From Streptomyces sp. YS415 (GTDB lineage: Bacteria > Actinomycetota > Actinomycetes > Streptomycetales > Streptomycetaceae): a stretch of DNA of 64,000 nt. Location of the stretch: positions 80,835 to 144,834 of the forward strand of contig NZ_JAMJFL010000017.1 of the NCBI RefSeq assembly GCF_023544665.1. Direction: 5' to 3'. This document shows positions 52,019 through 60,342 of this stretch, piece after piece (position 1 is the stretch's first letter; every line of letters starts with the position of its first letter). Below the pieces are notes generated by a model. The model did no database searches, was not told the DNA's origin, and was given only the letters and a program-made list of their open reading frames with translations. Both the position numbers and the translations under genes were made by a program.

Positions 52019-53761
52019 CTAGCCGTCCCCCCGAGCCGTGGCCAGCAGCTCCTCCGCATGGGCCCGAGCCGTCTGCGAGTCCTCCTGGCCCGCCAGCATC
52101 CGCGACAGCTCCCGGATCCGCTCCTCGCCCTCCAGCACCTTCACCCCGGACCGCGTCACCGACCCGTCGTTGGTCTTCTCCACCAGCAACTGCCGGTCGG
52201 CGAAGGCCGCGACCTGCGGAAGGTGCGTCACGACGACCACCTGCGCGGTCTTCGCGAGCCGCGCGAGCCGCCGCCCGATCTCGACCGCCGCCTTGCCGCC
52301 GACGCCGGCGTCGACCTCGTCGAAGAGATACGTCGGCACCGGATCCGTCCCCGCGAACACGACCTCCACGGCCAGCATCACGCGCGACAGCTCACCCCCG
52401 GACGCCCCCTTGGCGATCGGCCGGGCCGGCGCCCCGGGATGCGGCGCGAGCAGCAGCTCGACCTCGTCCGCGCCGGACGGCCCGTACGCGACCGTGCGCC
52501 CGCCGACCTCCACGCCCTCGGGGTCCTCGCTCTGCCGGATGTCGAAGGACACGCGCGCGTGCGGCATGGCCAGCGAGGCCAGCTCGGCGGTCACCGCGGC
52601 CGCGAACCGCTCGGCGGCCTCGGTCCGCGCATCGGTCAGGGCCTGCGCGAGCCCGCCCAGTTCGGCGCGGAGCGCGTCCCGTTCCGCGGTCAGCTCGTCG
52701 ATCCGCTCGTCGTCACCGTCCAGCTCGGTCAGCCGCGCGGCGCCCTCCTCGGCCCAGGCGAGAACGGCGGCGACATCCTCGCCGTACTTCCGTGTCAGGC
52801 CGGTCAGCGCCGCCCGCCGCTCCTCGACGGCCGCCAGCCGCAGCGGATCGGCGTCGAGGTCGTCGGCGTACCCGGCCAGCTCCCCCGCCACATCGCCCAG
52901 CAGGATCCCGATCTCACCGATCCGGTCGGCGAGCGCCGACAGCGCGGGGTCGTGCGACCGTACGGCGTCCAGGGCCCGCTGCGCGCCCGCGACGAGCGTC
53001 GCCGCGTCGATGCCCTCGGGATCCTCGGGGTTGCCCGCGAGTGCGGCGTGCGCGGCCGACGCGGCGGACGACAGAGCCTCGGCGTGCCCGAGCCGCTCCG
53101 CCTCCTCCGCGAGCTCCACGTCCTCACCGGGCCGCGGTTCGACGCCGGAGATCTCCTCGAGCCCGAAGCGCAGCAGGTCGGCTTCCTGGGCCCGCTCACG
53201 CGCGCGCGTGACGATCTCGTCGAGCTCGACGGCGACGGCCCGCAGCCGCCGGTACGCCTCCCCGTACTTGGCGAGCGGCACCGCGACGGCGTCCCCCGCG
53301 TACCGGTCCAGCGCCTGCCGCTGCCGGGACAGCTTCAGCAGCCCCTGCTGGTCGGTCTGCCCGTGCACGGCGACCAGGTCGTCGGCCAGCTCGGCGAGCA
53401 GCCCGACCGGCACACTGCGCCCCCCGAGATGGGCCCGCGAGCGCCCTTCGGCGGAAACGGTCCGGCTGATCAGCAGCGCCCCGTCGTCGAGCTCGGCCCC
53501 GGCCTCCTCGGCGCGTACGGCCGCCGCGGCGCCCGGGGGTACGGTGACCCGCCCCTCGACGACCGCCTTCTCGGCGCCTATGCGCACCAGCGCCGCGTCC
53601 GCCCGCCCGCCGAGCAGCAGCCCGAGGCTGGTGACCACCATGGTCTTGCCCGCACCCGTCTCACCTGTGACCGCGGTGAACCCGGGCGACAGCTCGACGA
53701 CCGCGTCGTCGATGACTCCGAGCGACCGTATCCGCATCTCTTCCAGCACGGACACGACCAT
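52019..53761 (-). CDS. recN: DNA repair protein RecN
   Basis: The 580-residue protein is an SMC-like ATPase: Walker A TGETGAGKT near residue 38, a long coiled-coil middle, a signature ASGGELSRVMLAVE and Walker B TYLFDEVDAGVGG. It helps double-strand break repair. The ATG at 53761 starts it, but the GTG at 53755 or the ATG at 53737 (MRIRSLGV, next to GGAAGAG) could be the true start. It is downstream of nadK and tlyA in a conserved order. Confidence 0.95.
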   Translation of the reverse strand: MVVSVLEEMRIRSLGVIDDAVVELSPGFTAVTGETGAGKTMVVTSLGLLLGGRADAALVRIGAEKAVVEGRVTVPPGAAAAVRAEEAGAELDDGALLISRTVSAEGRSRAHLGGRSVPVGLLAELADDLVAVHGQTDQQGLLKLSRQRQALDRYAGDAVAVPLAKYGEAYRRLRAVAVELDEIVTRARERAQEADLLRFGLEEISGVEPRPGEDVELAEEAERLGHAEALSSAASAAHAALAGNPEDPEGIDAATLVAGAQRALDAVRSHDPALSALADRIGEIGILLGDVAGELAGYADDLDADPLRLAAVEERRAALTGLTRKYGEDVAAVLAWAEEGAARLTELDGDDERIDELTAERDALRAELGGLAQALTDARTEAAERFAAAVTAELASLAMPHARVSFDIRQSEDPEGVEVGGRTVAYGPSGADEVELLLAPHPGAPARPIAKGASGGELSRVMLAVEVVFAGTDPVPTYLFDEVDAGVGGKAAVEIGRRLARLAKTAQVVVVTHLPQVAAFADRQLLVEKTNDGSVTRSGVKVLEGEERIRELSRMLAGQEDSQTARAHAEELLATARGDG

Positions 53762-53820
53762 ACGAGGTTGGGCCACCGCGACGCGAGGCACCCTGTCACC
53801 CGGGGGAGTGTACGGAGCTC

Positions 53821-53850
53821 AGGGGCGCGGGGAACCGCGCGAGCAACCAC
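53821..53850. repeat. Streptomyces-type intergenic repeat with GNRA hairpin
   Basis: The sequence AGGGGCGCGGGGAACCGCGC with the following GAGCAACCAC matches, from memory, a short repeat found in many Streptomyces intergenic regions. It folds as GCGCGG (53825-53830), loop GGAA, CCGCGC (53835-53840). It may end nadK transcription. Confidence 0.55.
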
Positions 53851-53863
53851 CCCGCACAGGTGG

Positions 53864-54769
53864 CTAGTGCGGCGCCCCGCGCCACCCGGAAACAGGCAAC
53901 GCGAACTTCGCCACCAGCCGATCCGTGAACGAAGCATGGTGCAGCCGGGCCAGCCGCACCGGCACAGCCCCCCGCCGCACCTCCACCCGGGCCCCCGGCG
54001 GCAACTCCACGGTCCGCCGCCCGTCGCACCACAGGACCCCCGGCGGAATATGCGGCAGCACTTCCACCGCCAGCACGGAATCGGGCGAGGTGACCAACGG
54101 CTTCGCGAACAGCGCGTGCGCCGAGATCGGCACCATCAGCAGCGCCTCCACCTCGGGCCACACCACCGGCCCGCCCGCCGAAAAGGCGTACGCCGTGGAC
54201 CCGGTCGGCGTCGACAGCACGATGCCGTCGCACCCGAACCCGGTGACCGGCCGTCCGTCGATCTCCAGGACGACCTCCAGGAGCTTCTCCGCACCGGCCT
54301 TCTGCACGGCCGCCTCGTTCAGCGCCCAGTCCGTGTGCACGATGGTGCCGTTCTGATGGACGACGACATCGACCGTCATCCGCTCCTCGACCTCGTACGC
54401 CTTGGTGACCACCCGGTCGACGACCTTGTCGAGATCGTCCCGCTCGGCCTCCGCGAGGAAGCCGACCCGCCCCAGGTTCACCCCGAGCATCGGCACCCCG
54501 GACGCCCGCGCGAATTCCGCGCCGCGCAGCAGCGTCCCGTCCCCGCCGAGCACGATCAGCAGCTCGCACCCGTCGAGGCACTGCGGAGTCGCCTCGTCGA
54601 CCAGCTCCACGCTCCCCGGCAGCGGCAGATCGGCGGCCTCCGCCGCCAGCACCCGTACCCCGATGTCGGACCGCAGCAGCCCCTTCACCACCAGCTCGGC
54701 GCTGCGGATCGCCGCCGGCCGTCCGGTGTGGGCCAGCAGGAAAACAGTTCGAGCTCGGTTCTGTGTCAA
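53864..54769 (-). CDS. nadK: NAD kinase
   Basis: The 301-residue enzyme has the GGDGT motif (VLGGDGTLLRGAEF), NLGRVGFL and the NE/D-rich TPTGSTAYAFSAGGP of NAD kinases. It phosphorylates NAD to NADP. The start is a TTG at 54769 with GGAGG 7 bases upstream and a 4-base overlap with the tlyA stop (TTGA), so TTG is well supported. The tlyA-nadK-recN order is conserved in actinobacteria. Confidence 0.95.
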   Translation of the reverse strand: MTQNRARTVFLLAHTGRPAAIRSAELVVKGLLRSDIGVRVLAAEAADLPLPGSVELVDEATPQCLDGCELLIVLGGDGTLLRGAEFARASGVPMLGVNLGRVGFLAEAERDDLDKVVDRVVTKAYEVEERMTVDVVVHQNGTIVHTDWALNEAAVQKAGAEKLLEVVLEIDGRPVTGFGCDGIVLSTPTGSTAYAFSAGGPVVWPEVEALLMVPISAHALFAKPLVTSPDSVLAVEVLPHIPPGVLWCDGRRTVELPPGARVEVRRGAVPVRLARLHHASFTDRLVAKFALPVSGWRGAPH

Positions 54770-55581
54770 CGCGGCCCCTCCGCCACTGCACGGTCAACGT
54801 CGGCCGGGTCCAGCGCCGGTGCCCCGGACCGCAGCCACAGAAAGTACTCGACATTCCCGGACGGCCCCGGCAGCGGACTCGCCGTGACCCCCCGCACTCC
54901 GAGCCCCAGCTCCCAGGCCCGCCCCGCCACACCCCGTACCGCCTCGGCGCGCAGCTCCGGGCTGCGCACCACACCCCCGCTGCCCAGCCGCTCCTTGCCC
55001 ACCTCGAACTGCGGCTTGACCATCATCACCAGGTCGGCGTCCGGCTTCACGCACCGCGCGAGGGCGGGCAGCACCAGCCCTAGCGGGATGAAGGACAGGT
55101 CCCCCACGACAAGATCCACCGGCTCCCCATCGATCGCGTCGAGCGTCAACTCGCGTACGTTCGTACGGTCCTTGACGGTGACGCGTTCATCGCTCTGCAG
55201 AGTCCAGGCGAGTTGCCCGTATCCGACGTCGACGGCGACGACGTGCGCGGCCCCCGCCCGCAGCAGCACATCCGTGAAGCCGCCGGTGGACGCGCCCGCG
55301 TCCAGCGCCCGCCGCCCCTCGACGAGCAGCCCCTGCGGGACGAACACCTCCAGCGCGCCGGCCAGCTTGTGCCCGCCCCGGGACACGTACTCGGGATCGT
55401 TGTCGTCGGAGGAGACGACGATCGCGGCCGCCGTCTCCACTTGCGTGGCCGGCTTGGTCGCGACGGTCTTGCCGACGGAGACGCGCCCCGCGGCGATCAG
55501 CTGACTGGCGTGCTCGCGCGAGCGCGCGAGCTTGCGCCGGACCAGCTCCGCGTCGAGACGGCGACGTGCGACTCCTGCCAC
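54766..55581 (-). CDS. tlyA: TlyA-type rRNA 2'-O-methyltransferase
   Basis: The 271-residue protein has an N-terminal S4 domain (RRRLDAELVRRKLARSREHA) and an FtsJ-like methyltransferase domain with the SAM-binding ALDAGASTGGFTDVLL and DLSFIPL. TlyA methylates 16S and 23S rRNA and is linked to capreomycin sensitivity. GTG at 55581 is preferred over longer in-frame starts; AGGAG lies 11 bases upstream. It follows the small gene 55589-55855 by 7 bases. Confidence 0.93.
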   Translation of the reverse strand: MAGVARRRLDAELVRRKLARSREHASQLIAAGRVSVGKTVATKPATQVETAAAIVVSSDDNDPEYVSRGGHKLAGALEVFVPQGLLVEGRRALDAGASTGGFTDVLLRAGAAHVVAVDVGYGQLAWTLQSDERVTVKDRTNVRELTLDAIDGEPVDLVVGDLSFIPLGLVLPALARCVKPDADLVMMVKPQFEVGKERLGSGGVVRSPELRAEAVRGVAGRAWELGLGVRGVTASPLPGPSGNVEYFLWLRSGAPALDPADVDRAVAEGPR

Positions 55582-55588
55582 GTTCGGT

Positions 55589-55855
55589 TCAGCTCCTGCT
55601 TTCGTACGGCGATTCGAGGGGGCGGGCGTCGAGCCCGGTGAGCGCGTCGCGCAGCCCCCGGTGTACATCCTCGTACACCTCGACGTGTCCGTCCGTGGCG
55701 AGGTGGTCGGCGTCGGCGAGACGCTCCAGCTGCGCGTCGACCTCGGCGTGACCGGTAGGGGCACGGGGGACGCCCAGCGGGGCCGGGGCGGCGGGGTCGT
55801 GCTGCGGCTCCACCGCCTCCGGGGAGGTGCCCGTTTCCGTGACTGCGTCGCTCAT
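55589..55855 (-). CDS. Small conserved protein upstream of tlyA
   Basis: The 88-residue acidic protein has a Pro/Ala-rich N-terminus and a helical second half (AEVDAQLERLADADHLATDG). It lies 7 bases before tlyA in the same operon. From memory, similar short proteins precede tlyA in other Streptomyces, which supports it as real. ATG at 55855 lies 42 bases from the divergent SCP2 gene. Function unknown. Confidence 0.7.
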   Translation of the reverse strand: MSDAVTETGTSPEAVEPQHDPAAPAPLGVPRAPTGHAEVDAQLERLADADHLATDGHVEVYEDVHRGLRDALTGLDARPLESPYESRS

Positions 55856-55883
55856 GCCCAGACGCTACCCCGAAGCGCTGGGG

Positions 55884-55889
55884 TACCGT
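55884..55889 (+). promoter_or_regulatory. -10 element near the SCP2-like start
   Basis: TACCGT ends 8 bases before the ATG at 55898, with no ribosome binding site, so a leaderless transcript is likely. Confidence 0.4.
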
Positions 55890-55897
55890 CGATCGCG

Positions 55898-56245
55898 ATG
55901 GCCACGATCGCAGAGTGCCGCGCCGCACTCGAGAAGCTCTCGGACAACATGCAGCACGCGCAGGGGGACGTCCGTACGGCCGCCGCCCTGGACCGCTCGG
56001 TCAGCTGCCACCTCACCGACCTGGACGTCACCTTCGTCGGCCGGCTCCAGGGCGGCCGGATCCAGGTGCACGACACCGTCCAGGGACCGCCGCCGCAAAA
56101 GGCCGAGATCAGACTCGCCATGACCGGCGACGACCTGGTCGCGCTGGTCGACGGCGAGCTGCACTTCGCCAGGGCCTGGGGCTCGGGCCGGGTGAAGCTG
56201 CACGCGGGCGTGCGCGACCTGCTGGTGCTCAGGAAGCTCCTCTAG
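55898..56245 (+). CDS. SCP2 sterol-binding-like small protein
   Basis: The 115-residue protein reads as an SCP2-like fold: a helical N-terminus (MATIAECRAALEKLSDNMQH), then beta strands (FVGRLQGGRIQVHDT) and a C-terminal WGSGRVKLHAGVRDLLVLRKLL, as in the sterol carrier family. It may bind a lipid. The ATG at 55898 is used because the ORF upstream overlaps the divergent gene. It converges with the ABC ATPase gene at 15 bases. Confidence 0.72.
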   Translation: MATIAECRAALEKLSDNMQHAQGDVRTAAALDRSVSCHLTDLDVTFVGRLQGGRIQVHDTVQGPPPQKAEIRLAMTGDDLVALVDGELHFARAWGSGRVKLHAGVRDLLVLRKLL

Positions 56246-56260
56246 CCGGCTCGGGCCTGC

Positions 56261-57106
56261 TCAGGCGGACGTCTTCACCGCGCGCGCCTTGCGCGCGGCC
56301 GGCACCACCAGCGGGGTCTCCGTCTCCGGGTCGTCGATGATCTGGCAGCGCAGCCCGAAGACCTCCTCGACCAGCTCGGCCGTGACGATCTCCTTCGGCG
56401 CCCCCTCCGCGACGACCTCGCCGCCCTTGAGGGCGATGAGGTGGGTGGCGTACCGGGCCGCGTGGTTGAGGTCGTGCAGCACGGCGACGAGCGTGCGGCC
56501 CTGCTCCTCGTGCAGCTCCGCGCACAGGTCGAGGACGTCGATCTGGTGCTGGATGTCGAGGTAGGTGGTCGGCTCGTCGAGCAGCAGCAGCGGCGTCTGC
56601 TGGGCGAGCGCCATGGCGATCCACACGCGCTGGCGCTGGCCGCCGGAGAGCTCGTCGACGTACCGGTCGGCGAGTTCGGCGACCCCGGTCTGCCGCATCG
56701 ACTCCTGGACGACCCGCTCGTCCTCGGTCGACCACTGACGCAGGATCCCCTGGTGCGGGTACCGGCCGCGGCCGACCAGGTCGGCGACGGTGATGCCGTC
56801 GGGCGCGATGGAGGACTGCGGCAGCAGGCCCAGCGTCCGCGCGACCTTCTTGGCCGGCATCGACTGGATCACCTGCCCGTCCAGCAGCACCCGGCCCTGG
56901 TTCGGCTTGAGCATCCGCGACAGCGCCCGCAGGAGCGTCGACTTGCCGCAGGCGTTCGGGCCGACGATCACGGTGAAGGAGTGGTCGGGGATCTCCACCG
57001 ACAGCTGCTCGGCGATGACCCGCTGGTCGTAGGCCAGGGTGACGTTCTCGGCGGACAGGCGGTTCACAGTGCTCCTTCGGATGTTCTTGTGCGCGGTGCC
57101 GCTCAT
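56261..57106 (-). CDS. Siderophore ABC transporter ATPase (FecE/FepC-like)
   Basis: The 281-residue ATPase has Walker A GPNACGKST, the signature LSGGQRQRVWIAMALA and Walker B LLLLDEPTTYLDIQH, which is typical of iron-siderophore importers. The ATG at 57106 overlaps the stop of the permease gene (ATGA); a GTG at 57067 with a better AAGGAG is the alternative. It is the last gene of a three-gene operon with two permeases behind an iron box. Confidence 0.92.
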   Translation of the reverse strand: MSGTAHKNIRRSTVNRLSAENVTLAYDQRVIAEQLSVEIPDHSFTVIVGPNACGKSTLLRALSRMLKPNQGRVLLDGQVIQSMPAKKVARTLGLLPQSSIAPDGITVADLVGRGRYPHQGILRQWSTEDERVVQESMRQTGVAELADRYVDELSGGQRQRVWIAMALAQQTPLLLLDEPTTYLDIQHQIDVLDLCAELHEEQGRTLVAVLHDLNHAARYATHLIALKGGEVVAEGAPKEIVTAELVEEVFGLRCQIIDDPETETPLVVPAARKARAVKTSA

Positions 57107-58140
57107 ATCCGGCCCGCCCTGCGCTCGGTGACCAGCAGCCACAGCAGATAGACGCCGCCGACCACGCCGGTGACCACGCCCACGGGCATCTGGTCGGCGC
57201 CGAAGATGCGCTGCGAGGCCCAGTCGGCGACGACCAGCAGGGTGGCGCCCATGCACAGGGACGGCAGCAGGTTCGGTCCCGGCGAGCGGGTCAGCCGCCG
57301 GGCCAGCTGGGGGGCGGTGAGCGCGACGAAGCTGACGGGGCCCGCGGCGGCCGTGGCGGCCGCGGTGAGTAGCACGGCGGAGATCATCAGCAGCGCCCGT
57401 ACCCGCTCGACGCGCACGCCGAGCGCGTTGGAGACGTCGTCGCCCATCTCCATCATCCGCAGCCCCCGCGCATTGGCGAGCACCAGCGGCACCAGGACGG
57501 CGCACAGCGCGAGCAGCGGCCAGACCTGCGCCCAGTCCCGGCCGCTGAGGGAACCGGTCATCCAGACGACCGAGCGGGCCGCGTCGACGATGTCGGAGAC
57601 GGTCAGCAGATAGCCGTTGACGGCGGTGAGGATCGCGGACATGCCGATACCGACCAGGACCAGCCGGTAGCCGTGCACGCCCTGCTTCCAGGCGAGCAGA
57701 TAGATGGCCAGGCCGGTCACCAGACCGCCCACGAGGGCACCGAGCGTGACCTGGCCCGCGCTCCCCGAGAACAGCACGATCATGGTGAGCGCCCCGGCCG
57801 TCGCCCCCTGCCCGAGGCCGAGGATGTCCGGACTGCCCAGCGGGTTGCGGGAGACGGCCTGGAACAGCGCGCCGCCGAGCCCGAGCGAGGCCCCGACCAG
57901 CAGGGCCACCAGGACCCGCGGCAGCCGCAGCTCGTTGACGATGAACTCCTGGCCCGGATCGCCGTTGCCCACCAGCGTCTTGACCACGTCGCCCGCCGAG
58001 ATGGGGAAGTCCCCGGTCCCGATCAGCACCACGCTCGCGGCGAACGCGGCGAGCAGCAGCAGGAGTACGACGGTCAGGGCCCGGATGTCGAGCCGGGCGG
58101 AGAAGCCGCCCGGGGTGCGCACGGCACGGTTGGTCCTCAC
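57103..58140 (-). CDS. Siderophore ABC transporter permease (FecD-like)
   Basis: The 345-residue protein has the FecCD fold with about ten hydrophobic segments and NELRLPRVLVALLVGASLGL and SRNPLGSPDILGL, as in iron-siderophore permeases. It forms a pair with the next permease. GTG at 58140 overlaps the preceding stop (GTGA), and its own stop overlaps the ATPase start. Confidence 0.92.
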   Translation of the reverse strand: MRTNRAVRTPGGFSARLDIRALTVVLLLLLAAFAASVVLIGTGDFPISAGDVVKTLVGNGDPGQEFIVNELRLPRVLVALLVGASLGLGGALFQAVSRNPLGSPDILGLGQGATAGALTMIVLFSGSAGQVTLGALVGGLVTGLAIYLLAWKQGVHGYRLVLVGIGMSAILTAVNGYLLTVSDIVDAARSVVWMTGSLSGRDWAQVWPLLALCAVLVPLVLANARGLRMMEMGDDVSNALGVRVERVRALLMISAVLLTAAATAAAGPVSFVALTAPQLARRLTRSPGPNLLPSLCMGATLLVVADWASQRIFGADQMPVGVVTGVVGGVYLLWLLVTERRAGRI

Positions 58141-59180
58141 AGCTGCGCCGTCCTCCGCCGTCGTACGAGCAGGATGAACACCGGACCCCCGATGATCGCG
58201 GTGATGATGCCGACCTGGACCTCCGAGGGCCGGGCGATGACCCGGCCGATGACATCGGCGCCGAGCAGCAGCACCGGTGACAGGACGGCCGCGTACGGCA
58301 GGATCCAGCGCAGGTCGGGTCCGGTGAAGGAGCGCACCACGTGCGGCACCATCAGGCCGACGAACACGATCGGCCCGCAGGCGGCCGTCGCGGCCCCGCA
58401 CAGCACGGTGGCCGCGAGCATGGACAGCGCCCGGGTGCGGCCGAGATGGGCGCCGAGCGCCTTGGCGGTGTCGTCGCCCATGGACATGGCGTTCAGCGGC
58501 CGGGCCAGCGCGAGCGCGAGGACCATGCCGGTCACCAGGAACGGCAGGACCTGCGCGATGGTCGACCCGGTCGCCGACGACAGCGAACCCACCGTCCAGA
58601 ACCGCATCCGGCCGAGCGCCGCGTTGTCCGAGATCATGACGGCCTGGAGGTAGCCGTAGAGCGCCGCGCTGATCGCGGTACCCGCCAGCGCGAGCCGCAC
58701 CGGCGTGGCCCCCCGGCTGCCGCCGAGGAACCAGACCAGCGCCCCGATCGCGGCCGCGCCGAAGAAGGCGAACCAGATGTAGCCGCTCATCGAGGTGACG
58801 CCGAGGAACGAGATGGCCGTGACGACGGCCGCCGAGGCACCGGCGTTGATGCCGAGCAGCCCCGGATCGGCCAGCGGATTGCGGGTGAGCGCCTGCAGGA
58901 CGGCCCCCGCGAGACCGAGCGCGGCACCGGCGAGCAGCCCGAGCACGGTCCGGGAGACCCGCTCGTCGACCACGACATCGCCGTACGTCCCCGTGTCCTG
59001 GAACAGGCCGTGCCAGACCTGCGCCAGGGAGAGGTCCTTCGCACCGATCGCGATACTCGCCAGCGCGACGAGCACCAGGAGCACGGCGGAGCCAAGAAGC
59101 CCAAGGGAACGTATCGCCCGGCGGCTTGGGGGCGCGGGGGCGGACTCCGCGCGCTGTTCTGGGGGACTGTCGACCAACAC
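58137..59180 (-). CDS. Siderophore ABC transporter permease (FecC-like)
   Basis: The 347-residue permease begins with a short polar leader, then about ten hydrophobic segments with RNPLADPGLLGINAGASAAV and GPIVFVGLMVPHVVR, the FecCD signature. It heads the operon. GTG at 59180 lies 4 bases from the iron box, so transcription must start very close to the start codon. No siderophore-binding lipoprotein gene is adjacent, so it may use one encoded elsewhere. Confidence 0.92.
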   Translation of the reverse strand: MLVDSPPEQRAESAPAPPSRRAIRSLGLLGSAVLLVLVALASIAIGAKDLSLAQVWHGLFQDTGTYGDVVVDERVSRTVLGLLAGAALGLAGAVLQALTRNPLADPGLLGINAGASAAVVTAISFLGVTSMSGYIWFAFFGAAAIGALVWFLGGSRGATPVRLALAGTAISAALYGYLQAVMISDNAALGRMRFWTVGSLSSATGSTIAQVLPFLVTGMVLALALARPLNAMSMGDDTAKALGAHLGRTRALSMLAATVLCGAATAACGPIVFVGLMVPHVVRSFTGPDLRWILPYAAVLSPVLLLGADVIGRVIARPSEVQVGIITAIIGGPVFILLVRRRRTAQL

Positions 59181-59184
59181 GCGG

Positions 59185-59203
59185 TTAGGTTAGCCTACCC
59201 TCG
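59185..59203 (-). promoter_or_regulatory. DmdR-type iron box
   Basis: The minus strand reads CGAGGGTAGGCTAACCTAA. This matches the 19-base consensus TTAGGTTAGGCTAACCTAA at about 15-16 positions, including the whole right half. It lies 4 bases before the permease start and is expected to bind the iron repressor DmdR1. Confidence 0.85.
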
Positions 59204-59241
59204 CAATCCGCCTCGACGCCGAGTCGGCACCGAACGACGTC

Positions 59242-60270
59242 TCACCACCCCAGCCGGGCCAGCGCCTTCCCCGGATCCAGCGCGCACGAACCCTCGCCCG
59301 CCGCCGTCCAGGCCGCCGCGCACAGCGCGCGCAGCCCGTCCAGCGCCTCGCCCTCCCCCTCCAGCTCCAGCCGGTCCGCACCGGCCGTGGCCGTCCAGCC
59401 CCCGCACCGGAACCCGTCGTCCTCCTGCGCGACCTCCGGCTGCCCGGTGAGCAACCCCCGCAGATCGGCGTCCACATAGGTCGGCCGGTGCTGCGGCGGC
59501 GCCGCGAGCAATTGCGCGCCGTCGGTGACGCCGGTGAGCACCAGCAGGGAGTCGACCTCGCCGTTGATCGCCCCCTCGATGTCCGTGTCCAGGCGGTCCC
59601 CGACCACCAGCGGCCGCTCGGCACCGGTGCGCAGGATCGTCTCCCGGTGCATGGGAGGCAGCGGCTTCCCCGCCACCTGCGGCTCGGCGCCGGTGGCGAT
59701 CCGCACGACCTGCACCGCCGCGCCGTTGCCCGGCGCGATCCCCCGCGCGCTGGGAATCGTCAGGTCGGTGTTGGACGCGAACCACGGCACCCCGGCCGCG
59801 ATGGCGTAGGACGCCTCGGCGAACCGCCCCCACGCCAAGTCGGGCCCGCCGTACCCCTGCACGACCGCCGCCGGCTCGTCCTCCGCCGACTCCACCGGTA
59901 CGAGGCCCCGCTCACGCAGCGCCACCCGCAGCCCCTCGCCCCCGATGACGAGCACCCGGGAACCGGCCGGCACCTGCTCGCTGATGAGCCGCGCGACCGC
60001 CTGCGCCGAGGTGATGACATCGTCGGCGCCCGTCGGTATGCCCAGCTCGGTCAGATGCTCGGCGACAGCGTCCGGGGTCCGCAGGGCGTTGTTGGTGACG
60101 TACGCCAGATGCATCCCGCCCGCCCGGGCCGTGGCCAGCGACTCGACCGCGTGCACGATCGCGTTCCCGCCCGCGTACACCACGCCGTCCAGGTCGAGCA
60201 GCGCCGTGTCGTACGCCTCGCTCAGGGCCCGGTCGCTGCCCTCGGGGCTCGTCCTGACGCTCCGGCTCAT
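59242..60270 (-). CDS. HAD-superfamily phosphatase (NagD-like)
   Basis: The 342-residue protein has the HAD motifs DLDGVVYAGG (nucleophile Asp), the motif II VTNNALRTP, a Lys in GKPLPPMH and VVGDRLDTDIEGAI (motif IV). It is a class IIA HAD phosphatase with a C2B cap, acting on sugar or nucleoside phosphates. The C-terminal 60 residues are an extra domain. ATG at 60270 has GAGGAG 9 bases upstream. Confidence 0.9.
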   Translation of the reverse strand: MSRSVRTSPEGSDRALSEAYDTALLDLDGVVYAGGNAIVHAVESLATARAGGMHLAYVTNNALRTPDAVAEHLTELGIPTGADDVITSAQAVARLISEQVPAGSRVLVIGGEGLRVALRERGLVPVESAEDEPAAVVQGYGGPDLAWGRFAEASYAIAAGVPWFASNTDLTIPSARGIAPGNGAAVQVVRIATGAEPQVAGKPLPPMHRETILRTGAERPLVVGDRLDTDIEGAINGEVDSLLVLTGVTDGAQLLAAPPQHRPTYVDADLRGLLTGQPEVAQEDDGFRCGGWTATAGADRLELEGEGEALDGLRALCAAAWTAAGEGSCALDPGKALARLGW

Positions 60271-60330
60271 TCCGCATCGCTCCTCGTTCGACGGCTTTCC
60301 CCCGATCATCGCGCATGCCACTGACACACG

Positions 60331-60336
60331 TACGAT
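60331..60336 (+). promoter_or_regulatory. -10 element near the DUF1015 start
   Basis: TACGAT ends 6 bases before the ATG at 60343. The lack of a ribosome binding site suggests a leaderless transcript. Confidence 0.4.
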
Positions 60337-60342
60337 GCCGGG

